The notes under the pieces: model-generated
What the model was told of the DNA's origin: nothing
The model's database searches: none
The model's input: the letters and a program-made list of their open reading frames with translations, nothing else
Part shown: piece after piece, positions 1 through 9,861 of the stretch
How the letters are laid out: each line of letters starts with the position of its first letter
Position numbering within the stretch: the stretch's first letter is position 1
Assembly (NCBI RefSeq): GCF_006874705.1
Contig: NZ_CP035382.1
Coordinates: 806,001 to 870,000, forward strand
Direction: 5' to 3'
DNA length: 64,000 nt
Source of the DNA: Leclercia adecarboxylata
Lineage (GTDB): Bacteria > Pseudomonadota > Gammaproteobacteria > Enterobacterales > Enterobacteriaceae
Translations under genes and position numbers: made by a program

Positions 1-63
1 CTTACCCAGCAGCACGCCAAGGGGCGGTAAAATGATGGTAATTACGATACGCCAGAAACCCAT
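1..63 (-). CDS. yqaE: YqaE/Pmp3-family membrane peptide, 5' part only
   Basis: The first 21 codons of a small hydrophobic protein run off the left edge of the window. They start with MGFWRIVITIILPPLGVLLG, which I recognise as the beginning of YqaE, a two-span inner-membrane peptide of the Pmp3/UPF0057 family. Members are stress induced and thought to affect membrane potential; the exact role in enterobacteria is not known. The PPLGVLL segment is the family signature. The ATG is the complement of CAT at 61-63. The rest lies outside the window. Confidence 0.9.
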   Translation of the reverse strand, partial: MGFWRIVITIILPPLGVLLGK

Positions 64-285
64 AGATTCTCCATGCAAGCAGTCAGGTCATTGTAAAAGA
101 AGAGCTTTTACCTTAAGCGTAGTGAGTCTACGCACAGCCGCCAGCGTTCGCGTGAAGTTTTACCCTCTTTTACCCTCTTTACACAGGTTTAGTCTGGCGA
201 TTAAGGGGTAATCCGCGCGGGATGCTGTACCCGGGCCTTCGCCTGGGCTAAGCTCAGGGACACATCAATCCTGAAGGAGGTAATT

Positions 286-465
286 ATGTTTTCTGTTGGC
301 GATCTCGTACAACCGCGCATGGGCGGGCCGAAACTTAAAGTCATCGAAGTGCATGAAGATCAGATTGTGGCGGTGCAGGCGAGTAACGAGCAAGGGGAGA
401 AATTCACCCTGAAGGCAGCGGACGTAACGCTGTATAAAGAAGACGGTGATTTTGGGGTCTGCTAA
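286..465 (+). CDS. YodC-like small protein (DUF2158 type)
   Basis: A 59-codon reading frame starts at ATG 286, seven bases after a strong ribosome binding site (AAGGAGG, 274-280). The product starts MFSVGDLVQPRMGGPKLKVI; the VGD-V-x-GGPK pattern is typical of the YodC/DUF2158 family of about 60-residue proteins. Function is unknown. It is probably cytoplasmic, with no signal peptide or membrane segment. It ends in GDFGVC with one cysteine. It stands alone, convergent with stpA. The family call rests on the N-terminal motif only. Confidence 0.75.
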   Translation: MFSVGDLVQPRMGGPKLKVIEVHEDQIVAVQASNEQGEKFTLKAADVTLYKEDGDFGVC

Positions 466-508
466 GCAGACGCTACCGGGCGGTATTACTCCGCCCGATA
501 TGCACAGT

Positions 509-913
509 TTAAATCAGGAAATCATCCAGTGATTTTCCTTCTGCCAGTGCAAGGGCAATAGGCTTCGGCGTACGGCCCTGACCGGTCCAGGTTTTTTCCT
601 GACCGTCGACATCGGTAAAGCGATATTTTGCCGCGCGCGCCTGACGTTTTTTCGGCTGTGCCGGGGCGTTCAGCAGATCGGAACTCAGCAGATCTTCTGC
701 CGAAATACCGTCGGCTTTCATCATCTCCAGCAGGGCGTTAATTTTCTGACTCTGTTCGGCACGCTGCTGTTCAACTTCAGCCTGTTCATTACGTTTCTCT
801 TCCGTGACAATGCGCAGCTTTTCGAGCATATCTTCCAGCACGTCCAGCGAGAATTCACGCGCCGTTGCGCGCAGGGTACGAATATTATTAAGATTCTGTA
901 ACAGCGAAGTCAT
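509..913 (-). CDS. stpA: Nucleoid-associated protein StpA (H-NS paralogue)
   Basis: This 134-aa protein matches StpA/H-NS: an N-terminal coiled-coil oligomerisation region (about residues 1-65), a linker rich in K, R and P, and a C-terminal DNA-binding domain with the TWTGQGRTPKPI hook that enters the minor groove. StpA binds AT-rich DNA, can form mixed oligomers with H-NS and has RNA chaperone activity. I start at the internal ATG (complement of CAT 911-913), which gives MTSLLQNLNNIRTLRA as in E. coli and follows an AAAAGG site. A 16-codon upstream extension in the same frame is unlike the family. The position next to ygaC and alaE is as in E. coli, which supports StpA over H-NS. Confidence 0.93.
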   Translation of the reverse strand: MTSLLQNLNNIRTLRATAREFSLDVLEDMLEKLRIVTEEKRNEQAEVEQQRAEQSQKINALLEMMKADGISAEDLLSSDLLNAPAQPKKRQARAAKYRFTDVDGQEKTWTGQGRTPKPIALALAEGKSLDDFLI

Positions 914-1543
914 ATAAAATGAAAACCTTTTCAAGTCGATAAAATAAACAATAGCGGCCATGGTAATTCATTTGTTTATGAACATCCAGACAACAGCGCA
1001 CGAAAATATAATTTATCTCAAATTAAATGAAATAAAGAAAATAGTCAGTGCGATGCTTCTCTTTTTGTATGATTTATCCTGATAACCTGTTTAATGATTA
1101 TTTAATTCCTGAACCTTTCCAGGGTAATTGCCTGGGCCTTTTCTCTTGTCGGCATAACGACTATTTATTCACTTCTGGCGCATAAAACAAAAACTCCTTT
1201 TCCGGAGTTTCACTCCAACCAATCTCAAACTGACAGCATGAGCAGCAAGCAAAGCACGGGATTTTTCGCCCCGGGACACAGCAGATGCCAGCCGCTGAAA
1301 ATAAAAAATACAACCCATTGTTTATCAAAAAGAAAAACAAAGAACGAAGAGAAAATGCCGCCGCGCTGGCAAAACCGATTGGCTTAGAGAATTTTACGGA
1401 CAAAACGCCTTTAAATAAAAATTTATCGCTAATTGTAGGTTTCAATGCAGAGAGATACTCTATACACGAAAAATAATGCAAACTAAAGCACTAAGCTACC
1501 CTGCTTTAGCTCCTCTGTTATACAACCTTTAAGGAGTCAGGAC
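914..1543. other. AT-rich stretch between divergent stpA and alaE
   Basis: About 630 bases without a convincing gene. The stpA side (920-1110) is AT-rich and should hold the stpA promoter. A 63-codon frame on the plus strand at 1285-1476 has no family likeness and no good ribosome binding site, so I do not call it. The alaE leader contains the hairpin listed separately at 1483-1509. Confidence 0.6.
1483..1509 (+). promoter_or_regulatory. Hairpin in the alaE leader
   Basis: CTAAAGCA (1483-1490) and TGCTTTAG (1502-1509) are perfect 8-bp inverted arms around an 11-base loop. They lie 34 bases before the alaE start codon and before its AAGGAG site. It could be an attenuator, a mRNA-stabilising stem or a palindromic operator. 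There is no U-run after it. Confidence 0.35.
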
Positions 1544-1993
1544 ATGTTCTCTCGGCAGTCTCGCCTGCGTCACGCGGTAGCGGATACCTTTGCCATGGTG
1601 GTCTACTGTTCGGTGGTGAACATGCTGATTGAAATATTCCTCTCCGGAATGACCTTCGAGCAGTCGCTTTCCTCCCGTCTGGTGGCCGTCCCGGTGAATA
1701 TCCTTATTGCATGGCCATACGGTTTCTATCGCGATGCGGTGATGCGCGTTGCCCGTCGCTACTCGCCCACCGGCTGGATGAAAAATCTGGCGGACGTGGT
1801 GGCCTACGTCACCTTTCAGTCGCCGGTGTATGTCGCGATCCTGTTAACGGTGGGAGCCGACTGGCACCAGATTGCCGCGGCGGTGAGTTCAAATATCGTG
1901 GTGTCGATGATGATGGGTGCGGTCTACGGCTATTTCCTCGATTACTGCCGACGTCTGTTCAAAGTCAGCCAGTATCAACAGGTCAAAGCGTAA
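1544..1993 (+). CDS. alaE: L-alanine exporter AlaE
   Basis: A 149-aa inner-membrane protein recognised as AlaE (formerly YgaW). AlaE pumps out L-alanine and so protects cells from toxic alanine build-up when alanyl peptides are taken up. About four hydrophobic spans are visible, for example [20 protein letters not shown] near the start and [16 protein letters not shown] near the end. The start ATG follows AAGGAG with 7-base spacing. The length equals that of the E. coli protein. The gene stands alone between stpA and ygaC. In E. coli the gene is induced by alanine through Lrp; no Lrp site was identified here. Confidence 0.93.
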   Translation: MFSRQSRLRHAVADTFAMVVYCSVVNMLIEIFLSGMTFEQSLSSRLVAVPVNILIAWPYGFYRDAVMRVARRYSPTGWMKNLADVVAYVTFQSPVYVAILLTVGADWHQIAAAVSSNIVVSMMMGAVYGYFLDYCRRLFKVSQYQQVKA

Positions 1994-2025
1994 AGCACGG
2001 CGACTGGCGCAAGCCAGTCGCGTCA

Positions 2026-2370
2026 TTATTGCGCGTCGCCAAACAGGCCCTTCAGAAAGCGTTCCAGCGCCATGCGGGAACTGAAGCCATGCGGAATACC
2101 ATAATGTTCCTGGTTATTGCCCCCTAAATAGAGCGGGAACTGCTCATAATGGTCGCTGGTTTTCATCTCTGAAGCAGGGTCCGCAAAGGAAAGGCTTTTC
2201 TCTTTCAGCGTCGGGTGAATGATCAGCGCCGTGCGCCCCATACGGGCTTCCCGGTTCACATAAACATAATTATCGCCACGACGGTACCCGTATGCTTTTT
2301 GGGTTACCACATCCACGGTAAATCCCGCTTTTTCAAGTTCGCGCGCAACCTCATCGGGTCGTAAATACAT
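2026..2370 (-). CDS. ygaC: Conserved protein YgaC (DUF2002 family)
   Basis: A 114-aa soluble protein starting [20 protein letters not shown], the E. coli YgaC start. Function is unknown. It has no signal peptide. Mixed alpha/beta content, a basic [20 protein letters not shown] segment and an acidic C-terminus are visible. The ATG follows GAGGAAAGA. In E. coli the gene is Fur-regulated and sits in the same place next to alaE and ygaM. It is convergent with alaE (32-base gap). Confidence 0.9.
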   Translation of the reverse strand: MYLRPDEVARELEKAGFTVDVVTQKAYGYRRGDNYVYVNREARMGRTALIIHPTLKEKSLSFADPASEMKTSDHYEQFPLYLGGNNQEHYGIPHGFSSRMALERFLKGLFGDAQ

Positions 2371-2531
2371 ATTCTTTCCTCGTTATCATTTCCTGCCGGG
2401 CAACCTTACCGTATTCAGCAATAGCAGCGCTTTCAGAAAAATCCATAAACGGCCTGATAAGCCGTGACCGGCTTCAGATATTAAAAAGGTGGTCTAAACT
2501 ATTAATTACCGCAAATACAAGGGAGAAGCAT

Positions 2532-2858
2532 ATGTTTAACCGTTCGAACCGAAACGATGTTGACGACGATGTTCAGGATATCCATAACGATGTCAGGAAA
2601 TTAGCGGATTCGCTGGAAAGCGTTTTGAAATCCTGGGGATCGGATGCGAAGGGCGAAGCGGACGACGCCAGACGTAAAGCCAAATCGCTGCTGCGTGAAA
2701 CACGCGCGCGTCTGCAGGGGCGCTCGACCGGCAAGCAGGCCGCCTGCGATGCCATTGGCTGCGCTAACACCTTTATCCGTGAACGTCCGATGTGTGCGGT
2801 AGGGACCGTCGCCGCGGTGGGGATCTTTATCGGCGCGCTGCTTGCTCTGCGCAAATAA
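2532..2858 (+). CDS. ygaM: YgaM, DUF883-family C-tail anchored protein
   Basis: A 108-aa protein of the ElaB/YgaM/YqjD (DUF883) family. The first 80 residues are charged and helical, with an acidic start (NDVDDDVQDIHNDVRKLADS). One membrane span closes the protein (VGTVAAVGIFIGALLAL). Family members are sigma-S dependent and bind stationary-phase ribosomes at the membrane. GGGAGAAG precedes the ATG. It is followed by a rho-independent terminator and then by the nrdHIEF promoter region. Confidence 0.92.
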   Translation: MFNRSNRNDVDDDVQDIHNDVRKLADSLESVLKSWGSDAKGEADDARRKAKSLLRETRARLQGRSTGKQAACDAIGCANTFIRERPMCAVGTVAAVGIFIGALLALRK

Positions 2859-2885
2859 TCTCCGATCCGGCTCTATCCTCCTTTG

Positions 2886-2921
2886 CCCCCATGCCCTGCG
2901 GTGTGGGGGTTTTTCTTTTTT
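2886..2921 (+). terminator. Rho-independent terminator of ygaM
   Basis: CCCCCA (2886-2891) pairs with TGGGGG (2904-2909), directly followed by a run of T with one C (2910-2921). It lies 27 bases after the ygaM stop. Confidence 0.75.
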
Positions 2922-2981
2922 AAGCCCGAGCGCCTCCCTCTCCCGCTGAACGCATCACCGACAGTGAACCCCTGACATTTT

Positions 2982-3026
2982 CCCATATCTTGTATGGTTG
3001 AAACTTACGATAACTACATCTAGTAT
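2982..3026 (+). promoter_or_regulatory. Candidate pair of NrdR boxes before nrdH
   Basis: ATATCTTGT (2985-2993) and ACATCTAGT (3016-3024) resemble the NrdR box core. They are 31 bp apart, three helical turns, which is the usual arrangement for the ATP/dATP-sensing repressor NrdR upstream of ribonucleotide reductase genes. They sit 76-115 bases upstream of the nrdH start, where the promoter is expected. Similarity was judged by eye. Confidence 0.6.
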
Positions 3027-3100
3027 TCTCTTTAGCAAGACAGACTCCTGGTGACGCACTAACTGGCGTCGGAATCCTATTCTAGATGGAAATACGAATC

Positions 3101-3346
3101 ATGCGCATTATTATTTACACTCGAAACGACTGTGTGCAGTGCCATGCTACCAAACGCGCCATGGAGAGCCGCGGCGTGGCCTTTGAAATGGTGAATGTTG
3201 ACCTGGTTCCTGACGCGGCAGAGACGCTCAAAGCCCAGGGGTTCCGCCAGCTGCCGGTGGTGATCGCCGGGGAAACCAGTTGGTCCGGCTTCCGCCCGGA
3301 TCTGATTAACCGTCTCCCCCAGCCTGCACAGGCCGCCCGGGCATGA
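3101..3346 (+). CDS. nrdH: Glutaredoxin-like protein NrdH
   Basis: An 81-aa thioredoxin-fold protein that hands electrons to the class Ib ribonucleotide reductase NrdEF. The redox motif CVQC lies at residues 11-14 ([18 protein letters not shown]), followed by the QLPVV cis-proline loop and the WSGFRPD motif typical of NrdH. I start at ATG 3101 ([10 protein letters not shown]), which gives the family length; an upstream in-frame ATG at 3086 would add five residues. First gene of nrdHIEF; its stop overlaps the nrdI start (ATGA). Confidence 0.96.
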   Translation: MRIIIYTRNDCVQCHATKRAMESRGVAFEMVNVDLVPDAAETLKAQGFRQLPVVIAGETSWSGFRPDLINRLPQPAQAARA

Positions 3347-3753
3347 GCCTGCTCGTCTACTTCTCCAGCAGTTCGGAGAACACGCACCGCTTTATCGCGC
3401 GCGTCGGGCTGCCCGCCGTGCGGATCCCGCTTAACGAGCGGGAGCGGATCCAGGTAGACGAGCCCTTTATTCTGGTGGTGCCCAGCTACGGCGGGGGTGG
3501 AACGGCCGGGGCGGTGCCGCGGCAGGCGATCCGCTTTCTCAACGATCCGCATAACCGGGCGCTTATCCGCGGGGTGATTGCCGCCGGCAACCGTAATTTC
3601 GGTGAGGCCTTCTGCCGCGCCGGGGACGTCATCTCACAAAAATGCGGCATGCCGTACCTCTATCGCTTCGAGCTGATGGGGACCCAGCAGGACGTCGACA
3701 ACGTGCGTAAAGGAGTGAACGAATTTTGGCAACGACAACCGCAGAGCGCGTGA
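3343..3753 (+). CDS. nrdI: Flavodoxin-like NrdI
   Basis: A 136-aa flavoprotein that supplies oxidant to load the dimanganese-tyrosyl radical cofactor of NrdF. The FMN phosphate loop is seen at the start ([12 protein letters not shown]). The later [10 protein letters not shown] segment and the NRNFGEAFC loop are family features. Length equals E. coli NrdI. It overlaps nrdH by 4 bases, and its last codons overlap nrdE by 28 bases in another frame, so the operon is translationally coupled. Confidence 0.96.
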   Translation: MSLLVYFSSSSENTHRFIARVGLPAVRIPLNERERIQVDEPFILVVPSYGGGGTAGAVPRQAIRFLNDPHNRALIRGVIAAGNRNFGEAFCRAGDVISQKCGMPYLYRFELMGTQQDVDNVRKGVNEFWQRQPQSA

Positions 3754-5870
3754 TGCAGAGATCAACCGATTTCCATGCGCTGAACGCCATGCTGAACCTG
3801 TACGATCGGGACGGGAAGATCCAGTTCAGCAAAGATCATGAGGCGGTGGACGCCTTTTTTAACGCCCACGTCTACCCCAACAGCATGACCTTTACCAGCC
3901 CGCAGGCGCGTCTCGATTATCTGGTCAGCGAGAATTACTACGATCCGAGGGTGCTGGCTCGCTTCGATCGTGCCTTCGTGCTGGGGCTGTTTGCCCACGC
4001 TCACGCCAGCGGTTTTCGTTTTCAGACCTTCCTCGGCGCATGGAAGTTTTATACCAGCTATACGCTGAAAACCTTCGACGGTAAGCAGTACCTCGAACAC
4101 TTCGAGGATCGGGTGGTGATGGTGGCCCTGACCCTGTCCCAGGGGGATGAAACCCTCGCCCGCCAGCTTACCGACGAAATGCTCGCCGGACGCTTCCAGC
4201 CCGCGACGCCCACCTTCCTCAACTGCGGCAAGGCCCAGCGCGGGGAGCTGGTCTCCTGCTTCCTGCTGCGTATCGAAGACAATATGGAGTCTATTGGCCG
4301 GGCGGTGAACTCAGCGTTACAGCTCTCCAAACGCGGCGGCGGCGTGGCGTTTTTACTCTCGAACCTGCGGGAAGCGGGGGCGCCGATCAAGCGCATTGAG
4401 AACCAGTCCTCGGGGGTGATCCCGGTGATGAAAATGCTGGAAGATGCTTTCTCCTACGCCAACCAGCTGGGCGCGCGCCAGGGGGCCGGGGCGGTCTATC
4501 TGCATGCCCATCACCCGGACATTCTGCGGTTCCTCGACACCAAAAGGGAAAACGCCGACGAAAAAATTCGTATCAAAACCCTGTCGCTGGGGGTGGTGAT
4601 CCCGGATATCACCTTCCGGCTGGCGAAGGAGAACGCCGATATGGCGCTGTTCTCACCCTATGACGTGGAACGGATTTACGGCAAGCCGTTTGGCGATGTG
4701 GCGGTCAGCGAGCTGTACGACGAGATGGTGGCCGATCCGCGCATTCGTAAGACTACCCTCAACGCCCGCGACTTCTTCCAGCGGCTGGCGGAGATCCAGT
4801 TTGAGTCCGGCTATCCGTACATCATGTATGAAGATACCGTTAACCGCGCCAACCCCATTGCCGGGCGCATCAACATGAGCAACCTGTGCTCGGAGATTTT
4901 GCAGGTCAACAGCGCCTCAACCTATGACGAGGATCTGGATTACACCCGGATCGGGCACGATATCTCCTGCAATCTGGGCTCGCTGAACATTGCCCACACC
5001 ATGGACTCCCCCAACTTTGGCCGTACCGTCGAAACTGCGGTGCGCGGCCTGTCGGCGGTGTCGGACATGAGCCACATCCGCAGCGTGCCGTCGGTGGAGG
5101 CCGGGAACGCCGCCTCGCACGCCATCGGCCTCGGGCAGATGAACCTGCACGGCTATCTGGCGCGGGAGGGGATCGCCTACGGCAGCCCGGAGGGGCTGGA
5201 TTTCACCAACCTCTATTTCTACACCATCACCTGGCACGCCCTGAACACCTCGATGATGCTGGCCCGCGAAAAGGGGCGGCGTTTCGCGGGCTTCGAACAG
5301 TCGCGCTACGCCAGCGGGGAGTACTTTAATCAGTATCTGGAAAACGACTGGCAGCCGAAAACGGAGAAGGTGCGCGCACTCTTTGCCCGGGCCGGCATTA
5401 CCCTGCCGACGCGGGAGATGTGGCAGCAGCTGCGGGACGACGTGATGCAGTTCGGCATCTACAACCAGAATTTGCAGGCGGTGCCGCCTACCGGGTCGAT
5501 CTCGTACATCAACCATGCGACCTCGAGCATTCACCCTATCGTCTCGAAAATCGAGATCCGCAAAGAGGGCAAAACCGGGCGCGTTTACTACCCTGCCCCC
5601 TTTATGACCAACGAGAACCTGGCCCTGTATCAGGACGCCTACGAGATTGGGCCGGAAAAGATTATCGATACCTATGCCGAGGCGACGAAGCACGTCGACC
5701 AGGGGCTGTCGCTGACGCTGTTCTTCCCGGACACCGCCACCACCCGCGACATCAACAGAGCGCAGATTTACGCGTGGAAGAAAGGGATCAAAACCCTGTA
5801 CTACATTCGCCTGCGCCAGCTTGCGCTGGAAGGCACCGAAACAGAAGGCTGCGTGTCCTGCGCGCTTTAA
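3726..5870 (+). CDS. nrdE: Class Ib ribonucleotide reductase, large subunit NrdE
   Basis: A 714-aa protein nearly identical in length and order to E. coli NrdE. It reduces ribonucleoside diphosphates to deoxy forms. Visible features are [10 protein letters not shown] and [14 protein letters not shown] with an active-site cysteine, the radical-site region NLCSEIL, the [18 protein letters not shown] strand, and the redox-active C-terminal pair GCVSCAL. There is no N-terminal ATP-cone, as expected for class Ib. The start is TTG at 3726 (MATTTAE). A GTAAAGGAGTG ribosome binding site lies inside nrdI. It would be expressed under low iron, oxidative stress or NrdR derepression. Confidence 0.97.
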   Translation: MATTTAERVMQRSTDFHALNAMLNLYDRDGKIQFSKDHEAVDAFFNAHVYPNSMTFTSPQARLDYLVSENYYDPRVLARFDRAFVLGLFAHAHASGFRFQTFLGAWKFYTSYTLKTFDGKQYLEHFEDRVVMVALTLSQGDETLARQLTDEMLAGRFQPATPTFLNCGKAQRGELVSCFLLRIEDNMESIGRAVNSALQLSKRGGGVAFLLSNLREAGAPIKRIENQSSGVIPVMKMLEDAFSYANQLGARQGAGAVYLHAHHPDILRFLDTKRENADEKIRIKTLSLGVVIPDITFRLAKENADMALFSPYDVERIYGKPFGDVAVSELYDEMVADPRIRKTTLNARDFFQRLAEIQFESGYPYIMYEDTVNRANPIAGRINMSNLCSEILQVNSASTYDEDLDYTRIGHDISCNLGSLNIAHTMDSPNFGRTVETAVRGLSAVSDMSHIRSVPSVEAGNAASHAIGLGQMNLHGYLAREGIAYGSPEGLDFTNLYFYTITWHALNTSMMLAREKGRRFAGFEQSRYASGEYFNQYLENDWQPKTEKVRALFARAGITLPTREMWQQLRDDVMQFGIYNQNLQAVPPTGSISYINHATSSIHPIVSKIEIRKEGKTGRVYYPAPFMTNENLALYQDAYEIGPEKIIDTYAEATKHVDQGLSLTLFFPDTATTRDINRAQIYAWKKGIKTLYYIRLRQLALEGTETEGCVSCAL

Positions 5871-6839
<969 letters not shown>

Positions 6840-6842
6840 TGA

Positions 6843-6865
6843 TTTCACCCCGAAAAGGGGTGAAA
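6843..6865. terminator. Hairpin after nrdF
   Basis: TTTCACCCC (6843-6851) and GGGGTGAAA (6857-6865) form a 9-bp stem with a GAAAA loop, four bases after the nrdF stop. There is no clear U-run on either strand, so it may stabilise the mRNA end or act as a weak two-way terminator between nrdF and the convergent reductase gene. Confidence 0.5.
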
Positions 6866-6880
6866 GAGTGGCGCAACGGC

Positions 6881-7750
6881 TCAGTCGTGAATGTTGACGC
6901 CCAGGCAAGCGCGAACAAACTCAGGGTTAAAGTGCTTCACGGCATCCCCGACGTACCCCAAATCGAGGGCGTCGATCTGCGCCATTTCGCTCTCCGTCAG
7001 GGAGAAATCCCAGATAGCAACGTTCTCTTCGATACGTTCCTGATGGGTCGATTTTGGAATGACGGTCACACCGCGCTGGACGTTCCAGCGCAGGACCACC
7101 TGAGCAACGCTCTTTTTATGGGCATCGGCAATGCCCTGCAGCATCGCATTTTCATACGGCTTGTGTCGCCCGCCGCCCAAGGGCGCCCAGGCTTCAGGCT
7201 GCACGTTGTAATAGCGCATGGTTTCCAGGGCGGCAGGTTGGGCAAAGTAAGGATGCAGTTCAACCTGATTGACCATCGGCCTGATTCGGACGGTTTCACA
7301 GAAGTTGGCTAAGACGTGAGGATAAAAATTGGACACCCCAATCGCTCTCAGTTTACCGGCTTCATAGGCCTCTTCCATCGCCCGCCACGCGCTGAAATAG
7401 TCCCGCATGGCCTGATGCAGCAAGTAGAGATCAAAGTACTCCAGCCCCGATTTTTCTAACGACGCGTCGATACCCGCTTTGGCCGTCTCGTCGCTGGCCA
7501 TGTCCTGCACCCACAGTTTTGAGGTAATGAACAGCTCTTCCCGGGTGCACAGGCCCCCGGCAATGGCTTCCCGAACGGCGTCGCCCACGGCATCTTCATT
7601 GCCATAGACCGCAGCCGTATCGATCAGACGATAGCCTGCCCGAATCGCGCTCAGCACGGACTGTTTACACTCTTCTTTGTCGGTAACCTGAAAAACACCG
7701 AAACCGGCCATCGGCATTTTCAGGCCGTTGCTTAATTCTGCATATTCCAC
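6881..7750 (-). CDS. Aldo/keto reductase (AKR5-like)
   Basis: A 289-aa NADPH-dependent aldo/keto reductase of the DkgA/YvgN type. The catalytic tetrad is visible: D and Y in DTAAVYGNE, K in ITSKLWV and H in YLLHQAM. The cofactor-binding end has VIPKSTHQERIEEN. No signal peptide, so cytoplasmic. Substrate cannot be told; relatives reduce methylglyoxal, 2,5-diketogluconate or aromatic aldehydes. I choose the GTG start at 7750 (VEYAELSNGLKMP) because an AGAGGAG site sits seven bases before it. A TTG eight codons upstream has no such site. The gene stands alone and is not at this locus in E. coli K-12. Confidence 0.85.
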   Translation of the reverse strand: MEYAELSNGLKMPMAGFGVFQVTDKEECKQSVLSAIRAGYRLIDTAAVYGNEDAVGDAVREAIAGGLCTREELFITSKLWVQDMASDETAKAGIDASLEKSGLEYFDLYLLHQAMRDYFSAWRAMEEAYEAGKLRAIGVSNFYPHVLANFCETVRIRPMVNQVELHPYFAQPAALETMRYYNVQPEAWAPLGGGRHKPYENAMLQGIADAHKKSVAQVVLRWNVQRGVTVIPKSTHQERIEENVAIWDFSLTESEMAQIDALDLGYVGDAVKHFNPEFVRACLGVNIHD

Positions 7751-8068
7751 GATTGAACTCCTCTGCGCTGTCAAACAGCCATTCTAAAGGACAAAGACGG
7801 TGGCGATTAAGAGGCAGAGCCTGACAGGAGTTATGCAGATAATTCATTAATGCCCTTCTCAGATAGCGTTTCTGCTCGCAAGCGCCTCTTTAAAAACGGG
7901 CAATGCCGGGCCGGCAACAATGAGGGTGGGCCGCCTGGAGCGTTCAGGCCGCTGTGAGCGCAAAGCGGGCATCAGGATACAGAACAAAAAAAATCGCCAG
8001 ATGAGTGAGTAAAAGCTACAGTCAATACAGCTCCAACTGGTATGACCACACAAAAAAAGGCTCACCTG
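7751..8068. other. Intergenic stretch between divergent reductase and hydrolase genes
   Basis: About 318 bases with no gene I can support. It must hold the two divergent promoters. A GC-rich segment at 7895-7975 has short imperfect inverted repeats but no clear REP core. Confidence 0.5.
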
Positions 8069-8926
8069 ATGAATTCGATAATAATACCGGTCACTGAAGG
8101 CGGATTTCTGGCTGCCACGTTATGGGAAAAAAACGATGCCAGAGCACTGGTTATCCTTCATCCTGCTACGGCGGTTGTGCAGGCGTTTTACAAGGGCTTC
8201 GCAGAGTATCTTAACAACATGGGATTCAGCGTTCTGACTTACGACTACCGTGGGACGGGTCGCTCGAAGTCGGGAATGCTCCGTCACTACAGCGTCTCCA
8301 TGTCAGACTGGATCGAGCAGGATGTAGGCTGCATAACGGCCTGGGCTAAGGCGCGTTTCCCCGGGCTTAGCCTGCTGGCAGTGGGTCACAGCATTGGTGG
8401 GCACGCCGTTCTGCTTTCGACGGCCACCCACTCCCTGAAGGCGGCGGTCATTGTGGCATCACACGCCGGGGTGACAAGTACCATCAAACATACGGCAGAA
8501 AAGGTACGCGTATGGTGCTTACTGCGTATTCTCGCGCCAGCGCTATGCCGTATCTTTGGGTATATGCCTGCCAGGCGCCTCGGGCTGGGAGAAGATTTAC
8601 CCGCGCCTGTGATGCTACAGTGGGGACGCTGGAGCGCAATGCCGGGTTACTTTTACGACGATCCAGACTGGGATGCGCGCCGACGGGCAAGCGAGATAAG
8701 GTTACCCTTACTGGTGATGGGTTTTGATGACGATCCCTGGGCTAACCCCGAAGCCATTACACGCCTGCTGGAGCCGGTACAGCACGCAAAAATTGAACGC
8801 CAGGAGATACGGCACGCGGAATTCGGTCTCTCAGGCGTCGGCCACATGGGCTTTTTTCGTACGCGATGTGCGGAGAAATTATGGCCTGTCGTCGGTGAGT
8901 GGCTGGAGAGTCAGTGCCCGGAATGA
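8069..8926 (+). CDS. Alpha/beta-fold hydrolase, predicted serine esterase/lipase type
   Basis: A 285-aa soluble alpha/beta hydrolase. The nucleophile elbow GHSIGGH, an oxyanion strand around VILHPATAVVQ, the YDYRGTGRSKSG loop, the acid loop GFDDDPWANPE and the late histidine GVGHMGFFR are all present. That gives a full Ser-Asp-His triad. The natural substrate is unknown. The start at ATG 8069 (MNSIIIPV) is preferred: AAAAGG lies 9-14 bases upstream. An ATG at 8042 in the same frame lacks a good site. Single gene, followed by a two-way terminator. Not part of the E. coli K-12 locus. Confidence 0.8.
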   Translation: MNSIIIPVTEGGFLAATLWEKNDARALVILHPATAVVQAFYKGFAEYLNNMGFSVLTYDYRGTGRSKSGMLRHYSVSMSDWIEQDVGCITAWAKARFPGLSLLAVGHSIGGHAVLLSTATHSLKAAVIVASHAGVTSTIKHTAEKVRVWCLLRILAPALCRIFGYMPARRLGLGEDLPAPVMLQWGRWSAMPGYFYDDPDWDARRRASEIRLPLLVMGFDDDPWANPEAITRLLEPVQHAKIERQEIRHAEFGLSGVGHMGFFRTRCAEKLWPVVGEWLESQCPE

Positions 8927-9073
8927 TAACGACCCTGTCGATTACGAGCCAGAAACAGATTTACGGCCTGCAGCAGAAAGGGAAAATACCGTCCGGATTA
9001 AACGTAGCAATGCCGTTATTAAGCCAGGCGGCAAAATAAGCGAACCGCTGTCATGCGAAATTAAGTTAATAAA

Positions 9074-9101
9074 AAACCCGCTCAGGGCGGGTTTATTTTA
9101 T
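9074..9101. terminator. Two-way rho-independent terminator
   Basis: AAACCCGC (9074-9081) pairs with GCGGGTTT (9087-9094). A T-rich tail follows on the plus strand, and a run of A before the stem gives a U-run on the minus strand. It ends both the hydrolase gene and the convergent cold shock gene. Confidence 0.85.
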
Positions 9102-9173
9102 TATCAGTAATTCTTAACTGCTCAGGCTATTACCTTCATCGCTATCGTAATAACTACTGATAATTAACGCAGA

Positions 9174-9386
9174 TTACAGGACTGTGACGTTTCCGGCAGC
9201 AGGACCTTTAGCGCCATTTTCAATGGTGAAGGAGACTTTCTGGCCTTCTTCAAGGGTTTTGAAGCTGTCGCTCTGGATAGCAGAGAAGTGTACGAAGACA
9301 TCTTTGCTGCCGTCATCAGGGGTGATAAAGCCAAAACCTTTATCTGCGTTAAACCATTTTACTAAACCAGTCATTTTATTAGACAT
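9174..9386 (-). CDS. CspA-type cold shock protein
   Basis: A 70-aa single cold-shock domain. It has the two RNA-binding motifs, KGFGFI and VFVHFSAI, and ends [13 protein letters not shown]. These proteins bind single-stranded RNA/DNA and melt mRNA structure at low temperature. It is closest by eye to CspA/CspB/CspG, the cold-inducible group, and the long cold-shock leader supports this. AAGGAA precedes the ATG. The exact paralogue cannot be assigned. No csp gene is at this place in E. coli K-12. Confidence 0.93.
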   Translation of the reverse strand: MSNKMTGLVKWFNADKGFGFITPDDGSKDVFVHFSAIQSDSFKTLEEGQKVSFTIENGAKGPAAGNVTVL

Positions 9387-9560
9387 AGATAATTCCTTAA
9401 TGATGAGCCACTTAAACGCGGCGATGATGGCCTGTATTGCGAGAGTTACTTACCTGGCACTTAGGAGGAGACTCATGAAGAAGGGTATCTGTGGATAACA
9501 CTTGAACTGAGGACTGCTTTACTAAAACTGCTTTCGTAAGGTCTGTTTTCCAAACCGATG
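9387..9560 (-). promoter_or_regulatory. Cold-shock mRNA leader with cold box
   Basis: Read on the minus strand, the roughly 170 bases before the csp start follow the pattern of the E. coli cspA leader: CGGTTTG-N4-ACAGACC at the 5' end (near 9541-9558), then AAAGCAGT, TTCAAG-GTTATC and GATACCC. In cspA this leader folds differently in the cold, works as an RNA thermometer, and carries the cold box. The start of transcription near 9560 is inferred from that alignment. Confidence 0.7.
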
Positions 9561-9718
9561 GCGCTATTAAGACATAGAAAAATTAGCTAAGCAATGTTTA
9601 TATTATTTATTTTACCCGTTTAAACACCCGGATGGCTGAATGGCTGATATATCCCCTGTCCTTTTAAATTTCCACATTTTCCGATCGGAGGAATATATTC
9701 CCAAATAAAGTATGAGCG

Positions 9719-9745
9719 CAAAAAAAGCAGCCCTTGGGGGCTGCT
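9719..9745 (-). terminator. Terminator downstream of fdhF
   Basis: GCAGCCC (9727-9733) pairs with GGGCTGC (9738-9744). On the minus strand the stem is followed by seven U (9720-9726 read backwards). It lies about 117 bases after the fdhF stop and is the likely end of that transcript. Confidence 0.75.
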
Positions 9746-9774
9746 GATTATGATGACAAAGTGCCCGCATTTTT

Positions 9775-9844
9775 GCCGGGTGGCGCTGCGCTTACCCGGC
9801 CTACCGTTTCTGTAGGCCCGTGCAAGCAAAGCGCCGCCGGGCGG
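9775..9844. repeat. REP/BIME-type palindromic pair
   Basis: Two inverted enterobacterial REP-like units. One is GCCGGGTGGCGCTGCG... ending CCGGCCTAC (9775-9804); the opposite one starts GTAGGCCCGTGCAAGC and ends GCCGGGCGGC (9812-9844). They lie between fdhF and its terminator. Similar units occur at 18323 and 61592. Confidence 0.75.
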
Positions 9845-9861
9845 CCCTTCGGGGCTGCTTT

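Noticed and set aside
1285..1476. 63-codon Lys-rich frame between stpA and alaE
   Set aside because: No good ribosome binding site, no family likeness, AT-rich spacer.
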